In this document: positions 24,438-32,258 of the stretch, one piece after another
Layout: every line of letters begins with the position of its first letter
Numbering within the stretch: the stretch's first letter is position 1
NCBI GenBank assembly: GCA_903944085.1
Contig: CAJAQO010000329.1
Coordinates: forward strand, 1 to 36,744
Source: an uncultured Verrucomicrobia subdivision 3 bacterium
GTDB taxonomy: Bacteria > Verrucomicrobiota > Verrucomicrobiia > Limisphaerales > UBA11358
Direction of reading: 5' to 3'
Length of the DNA: 36,744 nt
Translations under genes and position numbers: made by a program
Notes under the pieces: model-generated
What the model was told of the DNA's origin: nothing
The model's database searches: none
Seen by the model: the letters and a program-made list of their open reading frames with translations, nothing else

Positions 24438-25625
24438 ATGAAAATTGACCATCTTGGTAAAGAACCAGCCGTTATGGCCAGCGGCAAAGCCGCCGCCTCA
24501 CTCCAGCGCGCCTTTGACCTCTGCGTGCGAAAAACCCGCGCCAACATTCAACAACTCGCCGCCGAGCCGAAAGCCGCGCCGTGGGCGGTGGACGGCAATT
24601 ATTTTGCGCACCCGGAAGGCTTCAACGAAATCGGCAACTGGACTTCCTCGTTTTTCACCGGCATGGCGCTCATCGCCTGGCGCGAAACCGAGGATGAATT
24701 TTTTCTCCGCCAGTTGCTCCGCCTCGCGCCGGCTTACCGCGAAAAAGCGCTCAATCCGAAATTCCATTCGCATCACGACATGGGCTTTTTGTATTCGCTC
24801 TATTCCATCGCGCTTTACAAATTGACCGGCGACCAATCGCACCGCGAAACCGGCCTCGCGGCGGCGGAGGCGCTTTATTTGCGGTTCAATCAAAAGGGCG
24901 GTTTCATCCGCGCGTGGGGGCAACTCGGCACGACCGAGCACGACAACATGGCGATCATTGACTGCATGATGAATCTGCCGCTGCTCTATTGGGCCAGCCG
25001 CGAATCCGGCGACAAAAAGTTTCACGACGCGGCGGTGCGCCAGGCGGACAACACCCTGAAATACTTCATCCGCCCGGACGACTCGGTGTTTCACGCGTAT
25101 CGCTTCGATTTGAAAACCGGCCAGCCGCTCGGCGGGGATAATTATTGCGGCCGCGCGGTGGATTCGCATTGGGCGCGCGGCACCGGCTGGGCCATTTATG
25201 GATTTGCCCTCAGCTACCGTTACACCGGCGACAAAAATTATCTCGACGCCGCGCGGCGCCTCGCGCGGAAGTTCAACCAGGAATTGAACGGCGACGACTT
25301 GCCCGTGTGGGATTTCAAATTGTGCATCGGTGAAAAAAGTTTGCGCGACAGCTCGGCGGCGGCGGTCGTGGTTTGCGGCTATCAGGAACTGGAAAAACTC
25401 GGCGCGGCGGACGCCCAAATTTCCCGAATGAAAGAATCGTTGCTGCAAAATCTATGTGCAGACAAAAATTTGAATTTCGACGAAACCTGTCCCGGTATTT
25501 TGCGCGACGGACAAGTCGGCGCCGACGGCCCCGGTTCGGCGCAGAACGCCTACATGAGCTGGGGCGACTATTATTTGATGGAAGCGCTGGACCGTGAACT
25601 CCACAAGAGCGAGACCTGGTGGTGA
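24438..25625 (+). CDS. Unsaturated glucuronyl hydrolase (GH88)
   Basis: The 395-residue protein matches GH88 in length and (alpha/alpha)6-barrel pattern. The two active-site aspartates are recognisable: Asp114 in HHDMGFLYS and Asp175 in AIIDCMMNLPLL. Also typical are FHAYRFD, RGTGWAIYGFALSYRYTGD and the end MSWGDYYLMEAL. GH88 enzymes hydrate the 4,5-double bond of the unsaturated uronic acid left by polysaccharide lyases, releasing it from the oligosaccharide. No signal peptide is visible, so it is likely cytoplasmic and acts on imported oligosaccharides. The gene lies 21 bp before the lyase-like protein gene, which supplies the expected upstream activity. Confidence 0.93.
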   Translation: MKIDHLGKEPAVMASGKAAASLQRAFDLCVRKTRANIQQLAAEPKAAPWAVDGNYFAHPEGFNEIGNWTSSFFTGMALIAWRETEDEFFLRQLLRLAPAYREKALNPKFHSHHDMGFLYSLYSIALYKLTGDQSHRETGLAAAEALYLRFNQKGGFIRAWGQLGTTEHDNMAIIDCMMNLPLLYWASRESGDKKFHDAAVRQADNTLKYFIRPDDSVFHAYRFDLKTGQPLGGDNYCGRAVDSHWARGTGWAIYGFALSYRYTGDKNYLDAARRLARKFNQELNGDDLPVWDFKLCIGEKSLRDSSAAAVVVCGYQELEKLGAADAQISRMKESLLQNLCADKNLNFDETCPGILRDGQVGADGPGSAQNAYMSWGDYYLMEALDRELHKSETWW

Positions 25626-25644
25626 CTTTTAAATGAAGAAGGCA

Positions 25645-25730
25645 GAATGAAGAATGAAAAATTGAAAAATGTCCGGCGCGTGAGGCTGGCGACTTTTTTT
25701 TCTTCTTTCATCATTTTTCATTCTTCATTC
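25645..25730. repeat. 18-bp perfect inverted repeat over the start of the next gene
   Basis: GAATGAAGAATGAAAAAT at 25645-25662 is repeated inverted at 25713-25730 with a 50-bp loop. The left arm contains the ATG at 25647; the right arm encodes part of the signal peptide core (FHSSF). In mRNA the stem would cover that start codon. Similar sequences are familiar as dispersed repeats in other genomes. Confidence 0.8.
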
Positions 25731-28700
25731 GTGTCGGTGGCGAGCATTGGCTGGAACAATGGCGCGGGGAACAACAACTGGATGAATGCCGCCAACTGGA
25801 CTGGCGGCCTGCTGCCCGGTTCCGCCGATACCGCGCAGATCAATCTCGCCGGCGCGAACCGCGCGATCTTCGGCGCCGCCTCGACCAACATCGGCACCCT
25901 TAACGTCGGCAACAGCGCCAGCGGCGAGTTGCTCATCACCAACGGCACGCTTGATACCATCACCGTGGGCACGCGATCCACGGTGGGCAGCAGCAGCGGC
26001 AGCACCGGCACGTTCACCATCAACAACGGCACGTTCCTTTGCGGCGGCTATGTCGAGGCTGGCTTCAATGCCAATGCCAGCGGCACCATCAACGTCGCGG
26101 GCGGATTGTTGGATGTGTCACGCAACCAAACCGTCGCGGGCATTCCGGCCATCAGCCTCGCGCTCGGCGATGGCAGCGGCGCGTCGGGAAATTTATTTTT
26201 GTCCGGCGGTGAATTTCGCACGCGCACCGGCATCGTGCTCGGCGTGAACAGCGGCACGGGCCGTTTTGAAGTGGATGGCGGCGGCGTGGCCAACATCGGC
26301 ACGGACAATGCCGCCGACGATGGTTTCTGGGTGCAAAGTTCCGGCAGCACGCTCGCGGCCTATGTCACGAACGGATCGCTCGGCTCGATTTACGTCGCCA
26401 ACCTGGTCAGCGGTTCCGGGCCTTACAACCACGGCAACGTGATTTTTATGCCGGGTTCAAAACTCGAACTCGGCTTCCATGGCGCGACGAACGCCGGCGC
26501 GTGGACGCTGATGACCTGGGACGGCACGCTGCTGACCAACGGCCTCGCGCTGGTCGCCGGCACGGATACGAACTGGAGTTTTCAATTCCTCACCAACGGC
26601 AGCGCGACCAGCGCGAACGCGCTGCAAATCATTTACATTTCCGCCAACCTCAATGCGCCCGTAGGCATTGTCGCGTATCCGGGAAATGCGCAAGTCACGT
26701 TGCGCTGGTCCGCAGAGAGCGGTGCGACCAATTATTTTCTCAAGCGCGGCCTCACGGTGGGTGGACCTTACACGTCCACGAATTCTCTGACGGGAATCAC
26801 TTTCACCGACACCAGCGTGACGAACGGCGTGACATATTATTACGTCGTCAGCGCAGCGTTGACGAACGGGTTGACGGGAAATTCTTTTGAAGTCCGCGCC
26901 ACGCCTTATGCCGGAAATTTTGTTCATCCGGGAGTCATGCACACGATTGCCGACCTGGAGCGGATGCGCACAAATGTTTTGGCGACAACTTATCCTTGGT
27001 TCATGGGCTACACAAACATGCTCGCCGATTCCCATTCGTCCTCGGCCTACGCGATGGAAGGGCCGGTCAACACGATTTATCGCGATGCGATCACGGGCAC
27101 GTTGCCGACGGCGTTTCAGGACGACTGCGCCGGCGCATATCAAAACGCGCTGCTCTGGTATCTCACCGGCAATCCGGCGAACGCGACCAAAGCGATTCAA
27201 ATTCTCGACGCGTGGTCCACGACCTGCACCAGCGCGACCGGTTCGGACACGCGGCTCGCCTGCGGCTTGCAGGGATTTAAATTCGTCACCGCCGCCGAAT
27301 TGATTCGCTACACCGGCGCGCCGTGGTCGCAGCCGGAAATAAATACTTGCAGCAATTTCATCCGCACCGTCATCGTCCCGCAAAACCGGATGTATGGCGG
27401 CGGCAACTGGGGCCAGTGCGGCGCGGCCAGCGCGATGGCGGCCGGCGTTTTCCTGGAAGACCCGGCGCTGTTTAACGAGGCGATGAATTGCATCAAATTC
27501 GGCGCGCCGACCGAGTGCGACTTGGGTATCGTGAATTACATCAATCCCGCCGGCTGGACGGACGAATCGGATCGCGACATCGGCCACTGGGGTCTCGCGC
27601 TCGACGACCTGATCCAGGCCGAGTGGACCGCGTGGTGCCAGGGCATTGACCTGTGGACTTTTCTTAACAACCGGTTGCTGACCGCGCACGAGTATCTCGC
27701 CTACTTCAACGCGAACAACACGACCAACGGCGGGCTGGCCGGCTTGACGAATGTGCTCGCGCCTTACATCGCCGGCACGCAATGCGACGGCCCGGCCAAC
27801 AGCGGACTCATTTCGCAAACGACCAACGCCATCGCCAATCTCGGCACTTGGTATCCGCTTTGGGAACAGGCGCTGGCTCCGTATGAAACCTTGATCGGCC
27901 TCGCCGCGCCGTGGACCGCCAACGCCGTCGCGCAGGAACGACCGGAAGGTTACGACCGCGACCACATCGCGTTCGGCACGCTTGTTTGCGCGCTGCCGCC
28001 GCGAACGCCCGGCCTGCCCATCATGCCTTCCGGGCTCACGGCGACGTGGAGCAACGCGCAGGTGGAGCTGATCTGGAATTCCGCCTCCAACGCGACGGCT
28101 TATTTTGTGAAACGCGCAATCTTGCCCGGCGGGCCTTACACGAATCTGACGGCAGCCATCACCACGACAATTTTCACCGACAACACGCCGTCGAACAACG
28201 TGCTGTATTTTTACAAAGTTTCCGCCACGAACGCCTTTGGTGAAACCGTGAACTCCGGTTTGGCCACCGCGTATCCGTCGTCCACCGCGCCGGTGGCACC
28301 TGCCAGTTTGGTTGCCAGCGCGACTTCGCACGTTCGCATTGATCTCGCGTGGAATTCGGTTCCCGGTGCGACGAGCTATTCCATCAAGCGCTCAACTTCC
28401 AACGGCGGGACTTACACAACCTTGGCAAACGACGTTGGCACAATTTTTCTCACCTACGCCGACACCGGATTGACACCGAACACAACTTATTACTACGTCG
28501 TCACCGCCACGAACAGTATCGGCGCGAGCGCAATTTCCGCGCAGGCGAGCGCGACAACTTTGCCCGCGCCGCCGTCATTATGGAATTATTCGGACGCCGG
28601 TTATCCAACGCTGCCGGGCAATGCAACTTATTCCAGCGGCGTGTTCACCGTGCATGGCGCCGGCCTCGACTACGGCGGCAGTTCGGCGGACGCTTTTGGT

Positions 28701-29627
28701 TTCGCGTATGTCAGCCTGACCGGCGACGGCACGATTACTGCGCGCTTTGCCGCCCGGACCAATTACAGCGGCCTGGACAAGACCGGTCTCACGATGCGCG
28801 AATCGCTTGCGCTCGGCTCCAAACACGCCTTCGTGATGTGCGACGGCACGACGAACAATTACATGATTTATCGCAGCGCCACCGGCGGCAATGGCACGAG
28901 CAGCGGCACGACGAACATCACCGGCGTCATGCCTGAATGGCTGAAACTCAACCGCGCAGGAAATCAGTTCACCGGCTCCGTCTCGCTCGACGGCACGAAT
29001 TGGAGCGCGCTGAACTCCGCCAGCATTACGATGAGCAACACGCTGCTCGTCGGTTTTGCCGTCTGCTCGCGCAACAACGGTTTTCTCGACACCGCCGTTT
29101 TTGACAACGTGACCGTGACCGGCCTCTGGCCCGCGCTGCCGGGCACGCCGTCGCCGTTGATTGCTGTCGCGGGGGATTCGTCTGCGCTCTTGAGCTGGAG
29201 CGCGGCGACGAACGCGACCGGTTACAATTTGAAGCGCAGCTATTCCAGCGGCGGTCCCTTTGCGTTTGTTGCCACCAATGCGGCCAGCCTCGCGTTCACC
29301 AACACCGGCCTCGCCAACGGCGCGCTTTATTATTTTGTCGTCAGTGGCACGAATTATTTTGGCGAAAGCACGAATTCCAATCCCGTCAGCGTCCGTCCCC
29401 TTTCACTCTTGCCGCCGTCGCTCGGCATCGCGTGTGCCTCCAATCAAATGCAATTCATTTGGCCGACCGACCACCTCGGTTGGAAATTGCAAACGCAGAC
29501 CAATTTGCTGAACACCGGCCTCGGCACAAATTGGTCCGTCGTTGCCAACTCCGGCGCGACGAACCAGGTTTTGCTCCCCGTCGTCACCACCAACGCCAGC
29601 GTGTTTTTCCGGCTGACTTATCCGTAG
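25647..29627 (+). CDS. Giant secreted Fn3 / alginate-lyase-like protein
   Basis: The protein has 1326 residues from ATG 25647; GTG at 25680 is an alternative start that also leaves a signal peptide (FFSSFIIFHSSFVSVAS). In order: a beta-strand-repeat segment (about 35-335); an Fn3 domain (about 340-425); an alginate-lyase-like (alpha/alpha)-toroid domain (about 430-780) with HPGVMHTIADLERM, GGNWGQCG, and DIGHWGLALDDLIQAEW followed by NNRLLTAHEYLAYFN, all typical of that superfamily; two Fn3 domains (about 790-975); a DUF1349-like jelly roll (about 980-1170); another Fn3 domain; and a C-terminal 71-residue domain shared with the protein at 19884. It probably cleaves a uronic-acid polysaccharide outside the cell by beta-elimination, feeding GH88. 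The exact substrate is not determined. Confidence 0.85.
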   Translation: MKNEKLKNVRRVRLATFFSSFIIFHSSFVSVASIGWNNGAGNNNWMNAANWTGGLLPGSADTAQINLAGANRAIFGAASTNIGTLNVGNSASGELLITNGTLDTITVGTRSTVGSSSGSTGTFTINNGTFLCGGYVEAGFNANASGTINVAGGLLDVSRNQTVAGIPAISLALGDGSGASGNLFLSGGEFRTRTGIVLGVNSGTGRFEVDGGGVANIGTDNAADDGFWVQSSGSTLAAYVTNGSLGSIYVANLVSGSGPYNHGNVIFMPGSKLELGFHGATNAGAWTLMTWDGTLLTNGLALVAGTDTNWSFQFLTNGSATSANALQIIYISANLNAPVGIVAYPGNAQVTLRWSAESGATNYFLKRGLTVGGPYTSTNSLTGITFTDTSVTNGVTYYYVVSAALTNGLTGNSFEVRATPYAGNFVHPGVMHTIADLERMRTNVLATTYPWFMGYTNMLADSHSSSAYAMEGPVNTIYRDAITGTLPTAFQDDCAGAYQNALLWYLTGNPANATKAIQILDAWSTTCTSATGSDTRLACGLQGFKFVTAAELIRYTGAPWSQPEINTCSNFIRTVIVPQNRMYGGGNWGQCGAASAMAAGVFLEDPALFNEAMNCIKFGAPTECDLGIVNYINPAGWTDESDRDIGHWGLALDDLIQAEWTAWCQGIDLWTFLNNRLLTAHEYLAYFNANNTTNGGLAGLTNVLAPYIAGTQCDGPANSGLISQTTNAIANLGTWYPLWEQALAPYETLIGLAAPWTANAVAQERPEGYDRDHIAFGTLVCALPPRTPGLPIMPSGLTATWSNAQVELIWNSASNATAYFVKRAILPGGPYTNLTAAITTTIFTDNTPSNNVLYFYKVSATNAFGETVNSGLATAYPSSTAPVAPASLVASATSHVRIDLAWNSVPGATSYSIKRSTSNGGTYTTLANDVGTIFLTYADTGLTPNTTYYYVVTATNSIGASAISAQASATTLPAPPSLWNYSDAGYPTLPGNATYSSGVFTVHGAGLDYGGSSADAFGFAYVSLTGDGTITARFAARTNYSGLDKTGLTMRESLALGSKHAFVMCDGTTNNYMIYRSATGGNGTSSGTTNITGVMPEWLKLNRAGNQFTGSVSLDGTNWSALNSASITMSNTLLVGFAVCSRNNGFLDTAVFDNVTVTGLWPALPGTPSPLIAVAGDSSALLSWSAATNATGYNLKRSYSSGGPFAFVATNAASLAFTNTGLANGALYYFVVSGTNYFGESTNSNPVSVRPLSLLPPSLGIACASNQMQFIWPTDHLGWKLQTQTNLLNTGLGTNWSVVANSGATNQVLLPVVTTNASVFFRLTYP

Positions 29628-29647
29628 CCACCGGGAATCCTTGGGTC

Positions 29648-30490
29648 ATGAAACCGCGCTTCCACGCTTTCTGGGCCATCAACGGGCCGCTCGAAACACA
29701 TCCGCTAAACTCGCTGCTGCTTGAATCCGCGCCGGCAGCAAACGGCGCGTTCACGGCGCGCTTTCAGGCTGCGGACGAGCTGGACAGCGTCGCGTTGCAA
29801 CTGGTTTTTGCCGACGACATTTCTTCGCTCATCGTCAATGGCAAAAGTCTGCCGCTGGAAAATTCCGGCGAAGGTTCGGCTGCCACATTTTCGGGAGCAG
29901 AATTATCGGGTGCGAATTTGATCCGATTTCACCCCGCCCAAAAAACTGAGCGCCCGTTCGTGTGGCTAAAAGGTCTTTTTCGCATCCAGAGCCAGACACC
30001 GTTCGTCGCCGGCCCGAATCACAACCTTCGGACCAACGGCCCATTCAGCGTGAGACCGGCGAGAAATGGTTTGGCGCGCAATTTGGTCGCCGACGGATTT
30101 CCCTTTTTACAAACTGAACTGACGGCAAACGCCGAGGTGGAATTTTCTGAAGCCATTTCTGTTTTACGATTCAACGGCGTCGAGGCCGACGCGGTTCATT
30201 TGAACGTGGACGGAAAAAACTTTGGCTGGTCTGGGCGGCCACATGGAGAAATCAAATTTGCGAACCAGCTCTCCGCCGGAAAACATCGCCTGAAAATCCG
30301 GCTCGTGCCAAACTCGTTCAACGGTTTTGGCCCGCATCATTATTATTTGGGTGACTGGCAGGTCATCAGCCCCGATCAGTTTCGTGGCGTGAAAAATTTT
30401 GCGGACGCGCCGGATGCGCCGTTGAAAACTCACATCGCCGCATGGCATTTTAGAAGATTTCAACTTTCGGACAGCATTTCAGCCTTATGA
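29648..30490 (+). CDS. Predicted jelly-roll protein, unknown function
   Basis: The 280-residue protein starts at ATG 29648, 20 bp after the lyase-like gene; the open frame upstream overlaps that gene and is rejected. Two beta-sandwich-like halves are suggested by alternating strands: ADELDSVALQLVFADDISSLIVNG with GANLIRFHP, and AEVEFSEAISVLRFNGVEADAVHLNVDG with LSAGKHRLKIRLVPNSFN. These patterns resemble galactose-binding-like domains attached to glycoside hydrolases, and the end (GPHHYYLGDWQVISPDQF, then KNFADAPDAP) has the look of a conserved family. No signal peptide and no catalytic domain are visible. It might be the remnant or a stand-alone copy of a larger enzyme's accessory domains. 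I do not recognise a named family. Confidence 0.65.
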   Translation: MKPRFHAFWAINGPLETHPLNSLLLESAPAANGAFTARFQAADELDSVALQLVFADDISSLIVNGKSLPLENSGEGSAATFSGAELSGANLIRFHPAQKTERPFVWLKGLFRIQSQTPFVAGPNHNLRTNGPFSVRPARNGLARNLVADGFPFLQTELTANAEVEFSEAISVLRFNGVEADAVHLNVDGKNFGWSGRPHGEIKFANQLSAGKHRLKIRLVPNSFNGFGPHHYYLGDWQVISPDQFRGVKNFADAPDAPLKTHIAAWHFRRFQLSDSISAL

Positions 30491-30593
30491 AAAACGACTC
30501 CCCGCCGTTTCTCCAGTATCGCCAAAAGGTTTACAGGGAAACCAGCTTGGCCTTTGCATGGCTTGCCCGCAGCCCGCAAACTTTCAAACAACC

Positions 30594-32258
30594 ATGAAAT
30601 TGCGAGCCGACTGGTTTGTCCTGCTGGCGTTGAGCGCGTGCCTGACGGCGCGGGCCGAGGCGGTCTGGCAATGGGCGGCGGAAATTTCAGCCAGCAGCGA
30701 CAAAGGCGGCACGAACGCACATCCGCGCGCGTTTTTATGGATTCCGGAAAACTGCACAAAAATCCGCGCCGTGGTGTTCGCGCAGAACAACATGATCGAG
30801 GAGGGAATTCTGCAGCATCCAAAATTCCGCGCGGAGCTGGCGAAGCTGGGCCTGGCGGAAATATTTGTCGCGCCCTGCTTCGATTATTGGCAGGTGGCAA
30901 CGAACAACGACGCGACGAACCGGAAATTTTTCGCGCTGCTGAAAACGCTTGCCCAAGCCTCGGGTTATGGAGAATTGGAACTTGCACCGGTGATTCCGAT
31001 GGGCCATTCCGCGTCCGCCTCGATGCCGTGGAATTTCGCCGCGTGGAATCCCGCACGCACGCTGGCGATTTTATCCGTTCACGGCGATGCGCCGCAAACG
31101 ACACTCACCGGCAATGGTCGGCCGAATCTGGATTGGGGCGGACGCAACATTGACGGCATTCCCGCTTTGATGGTCATGGGTGAATATGAATGGATGGATG
31201 AGCGGCTCGCGCCGGCGCTGAAATTTCGCGCGGCGCATCCGGCGGCCCCCATTGCGCTGCTCGCCGAACCGGGGCGCGGACATTTCGATTATTCGGACGA
31301 CTTGGTCAAATTTCTTGCGCTGTTCATTCGCAAATCGGTTGAGCAACGGTGGCCGGAAAATGTTCTTCGGGGACAGCCGCCGGTTTTGAAGCCAATTGAA
31401 CCCCGCGCTGGCTGGCTGGTGGAACGCTGGCATTTGAATCGGCCGCGAACCGGCCCGCCCGCGCCGTTTGCAAAATACGCCGGCGATAAAAACGACGCGT
31501 TCTGGGCATTTGACAACGAAACCGCGGCGGCCATCCAAAATTATCGCGCCAACCAAATCGGCAAGACGCCGCAACTCAATGGATTTGTGCAGGACGGGAA
31601 AATTGTTTTGCAGACCGCGACGCACCAGCAGGTGAACTTGAAATTTGAACCGGATGCGGACGGCCGCAGTTTCCATGTGGCCGCGACAAATCTGGATTTT
31701 GTGGATGGCGGCTCGCCGCACACCACGCGCTGGACCGGACTGCCTGCTGGTTCACCGCTTGGTCATCAGGCAAACGGCTCGATAAAAATCTCCCGCATCA
31801 GCGGGCCGGTGGAGCAGATTGGCGCGGACACGTTTGCTGTCAGCCTCAATCGTTCAGCGTTGTCATTTGACCGGCGCGCAGGTGACATTTGGCTGCTGGC
31901 CGAACTTCCGGGCGACGCGAAGTTCAAAAGCGCGGTGCAGCAGGCGTTGCTGCAAATTCCCATCCGCTTGAACGCGGGCGTGGAGCAACACATCACATTT
32001 CAGAAAATTGCGGACGTGAAATCGTCTGTCGCCAAAATCAAGCTGGCGGCGATCTCGGACGCGGGTGTGCCGGTGAAATTTTTTGTCCGCGAAGGCCCGG
32101 CGGAAATCCATGGCGACGAACTGCGGCTGACTAAAATTCCGCCGCGCGCAAAATTTCCGCTGAAGGTCACCGTCGTCGCGTGGCAGTATGGGCGCAATTT
32201 CGAACCAAAATTAAAATCCGCCGAGCCGGTGGAGCAGACCTTCAACATTGAGAAATGA
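30594..32258 (+). CDS. Secreted alpha/beta-hydrolase (probable carbohydrate esterase)
   Basis: The 554-residue protein starts at ATG 30594. The N-terminal signal carries LSAC at residues 13-16, which fits a lipobox, although cleavage after ARAEA by signal peptidase I is also possible. The nucleophile elbow is PMGHSASASMPW with Ser139; the likely catalytic His is His230 in PGRGHFDYSDD. The fold (LWIPENCTKIRAVVF, IFVAPCFDYW, IPALMVMGEYEW) fits a serine esterase domain of about 250 residues, followed by about 300 residues of beta-rich sequence of unknown role. In this locus it may remove acyl groups from the polysaccharide. Its stop codon overlaps the next start codon by 4 bp, so the two are translationally coupled. 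Confidence 0.75.
   Translation: MKLRADWFVLLALSACLTARAEAVWQWAAEISASSDKGGTNAHPRAFLWIPENCTKIRAVVFAQNNMIEEGILQHPKFRAELAKLGLAEIFVAPCFDYWQVATNNDATNRKFFALLKTLAQASGYGELELAPVIPMGHSASASMPWNFAAWNPARTLAILSVHGDAPQTTLTGNGRPNLDWGGRNIDGIPALMVMGEYEWMDERLAPALKFRAAHPAAPIALLAEPGRGHFDYSDDLVKFLALFIRKSVEQRWPENVLRGQPPVLKPIEPRAGWLVERWHLNRPRTGPPAPFAKYAGDKNDAFWAFDNETAAAIQNYRANQIGKTPQLNGFVQDGKIVLQTATHQQVNLKFEPDADGRSFHVAATNLDFVDGGSPHTTRWTGLPAGSPLGHQANGSIKISRISGPVEQIGADTFAVSLNRSALSFDRRAGDIWLLAELPGDAKFKSAVQQALLQIPIRLNAGVEQHITFQKIADVKSSVAKIKLAAISDAGVPVKFFVREGPAEIHGDELRLTKIPPRAKFPLKVTVVAWQYGRNFEPKLKSAEPVEQTFNIEK

Noticed and set aside
26457-28331. 624-codon open frame antisense to the lyase-like gene
   Set aside because: The translation is Arg-rich low-complexity sequence; the opposite strand encodes clear Fn3 and lyase motifs.
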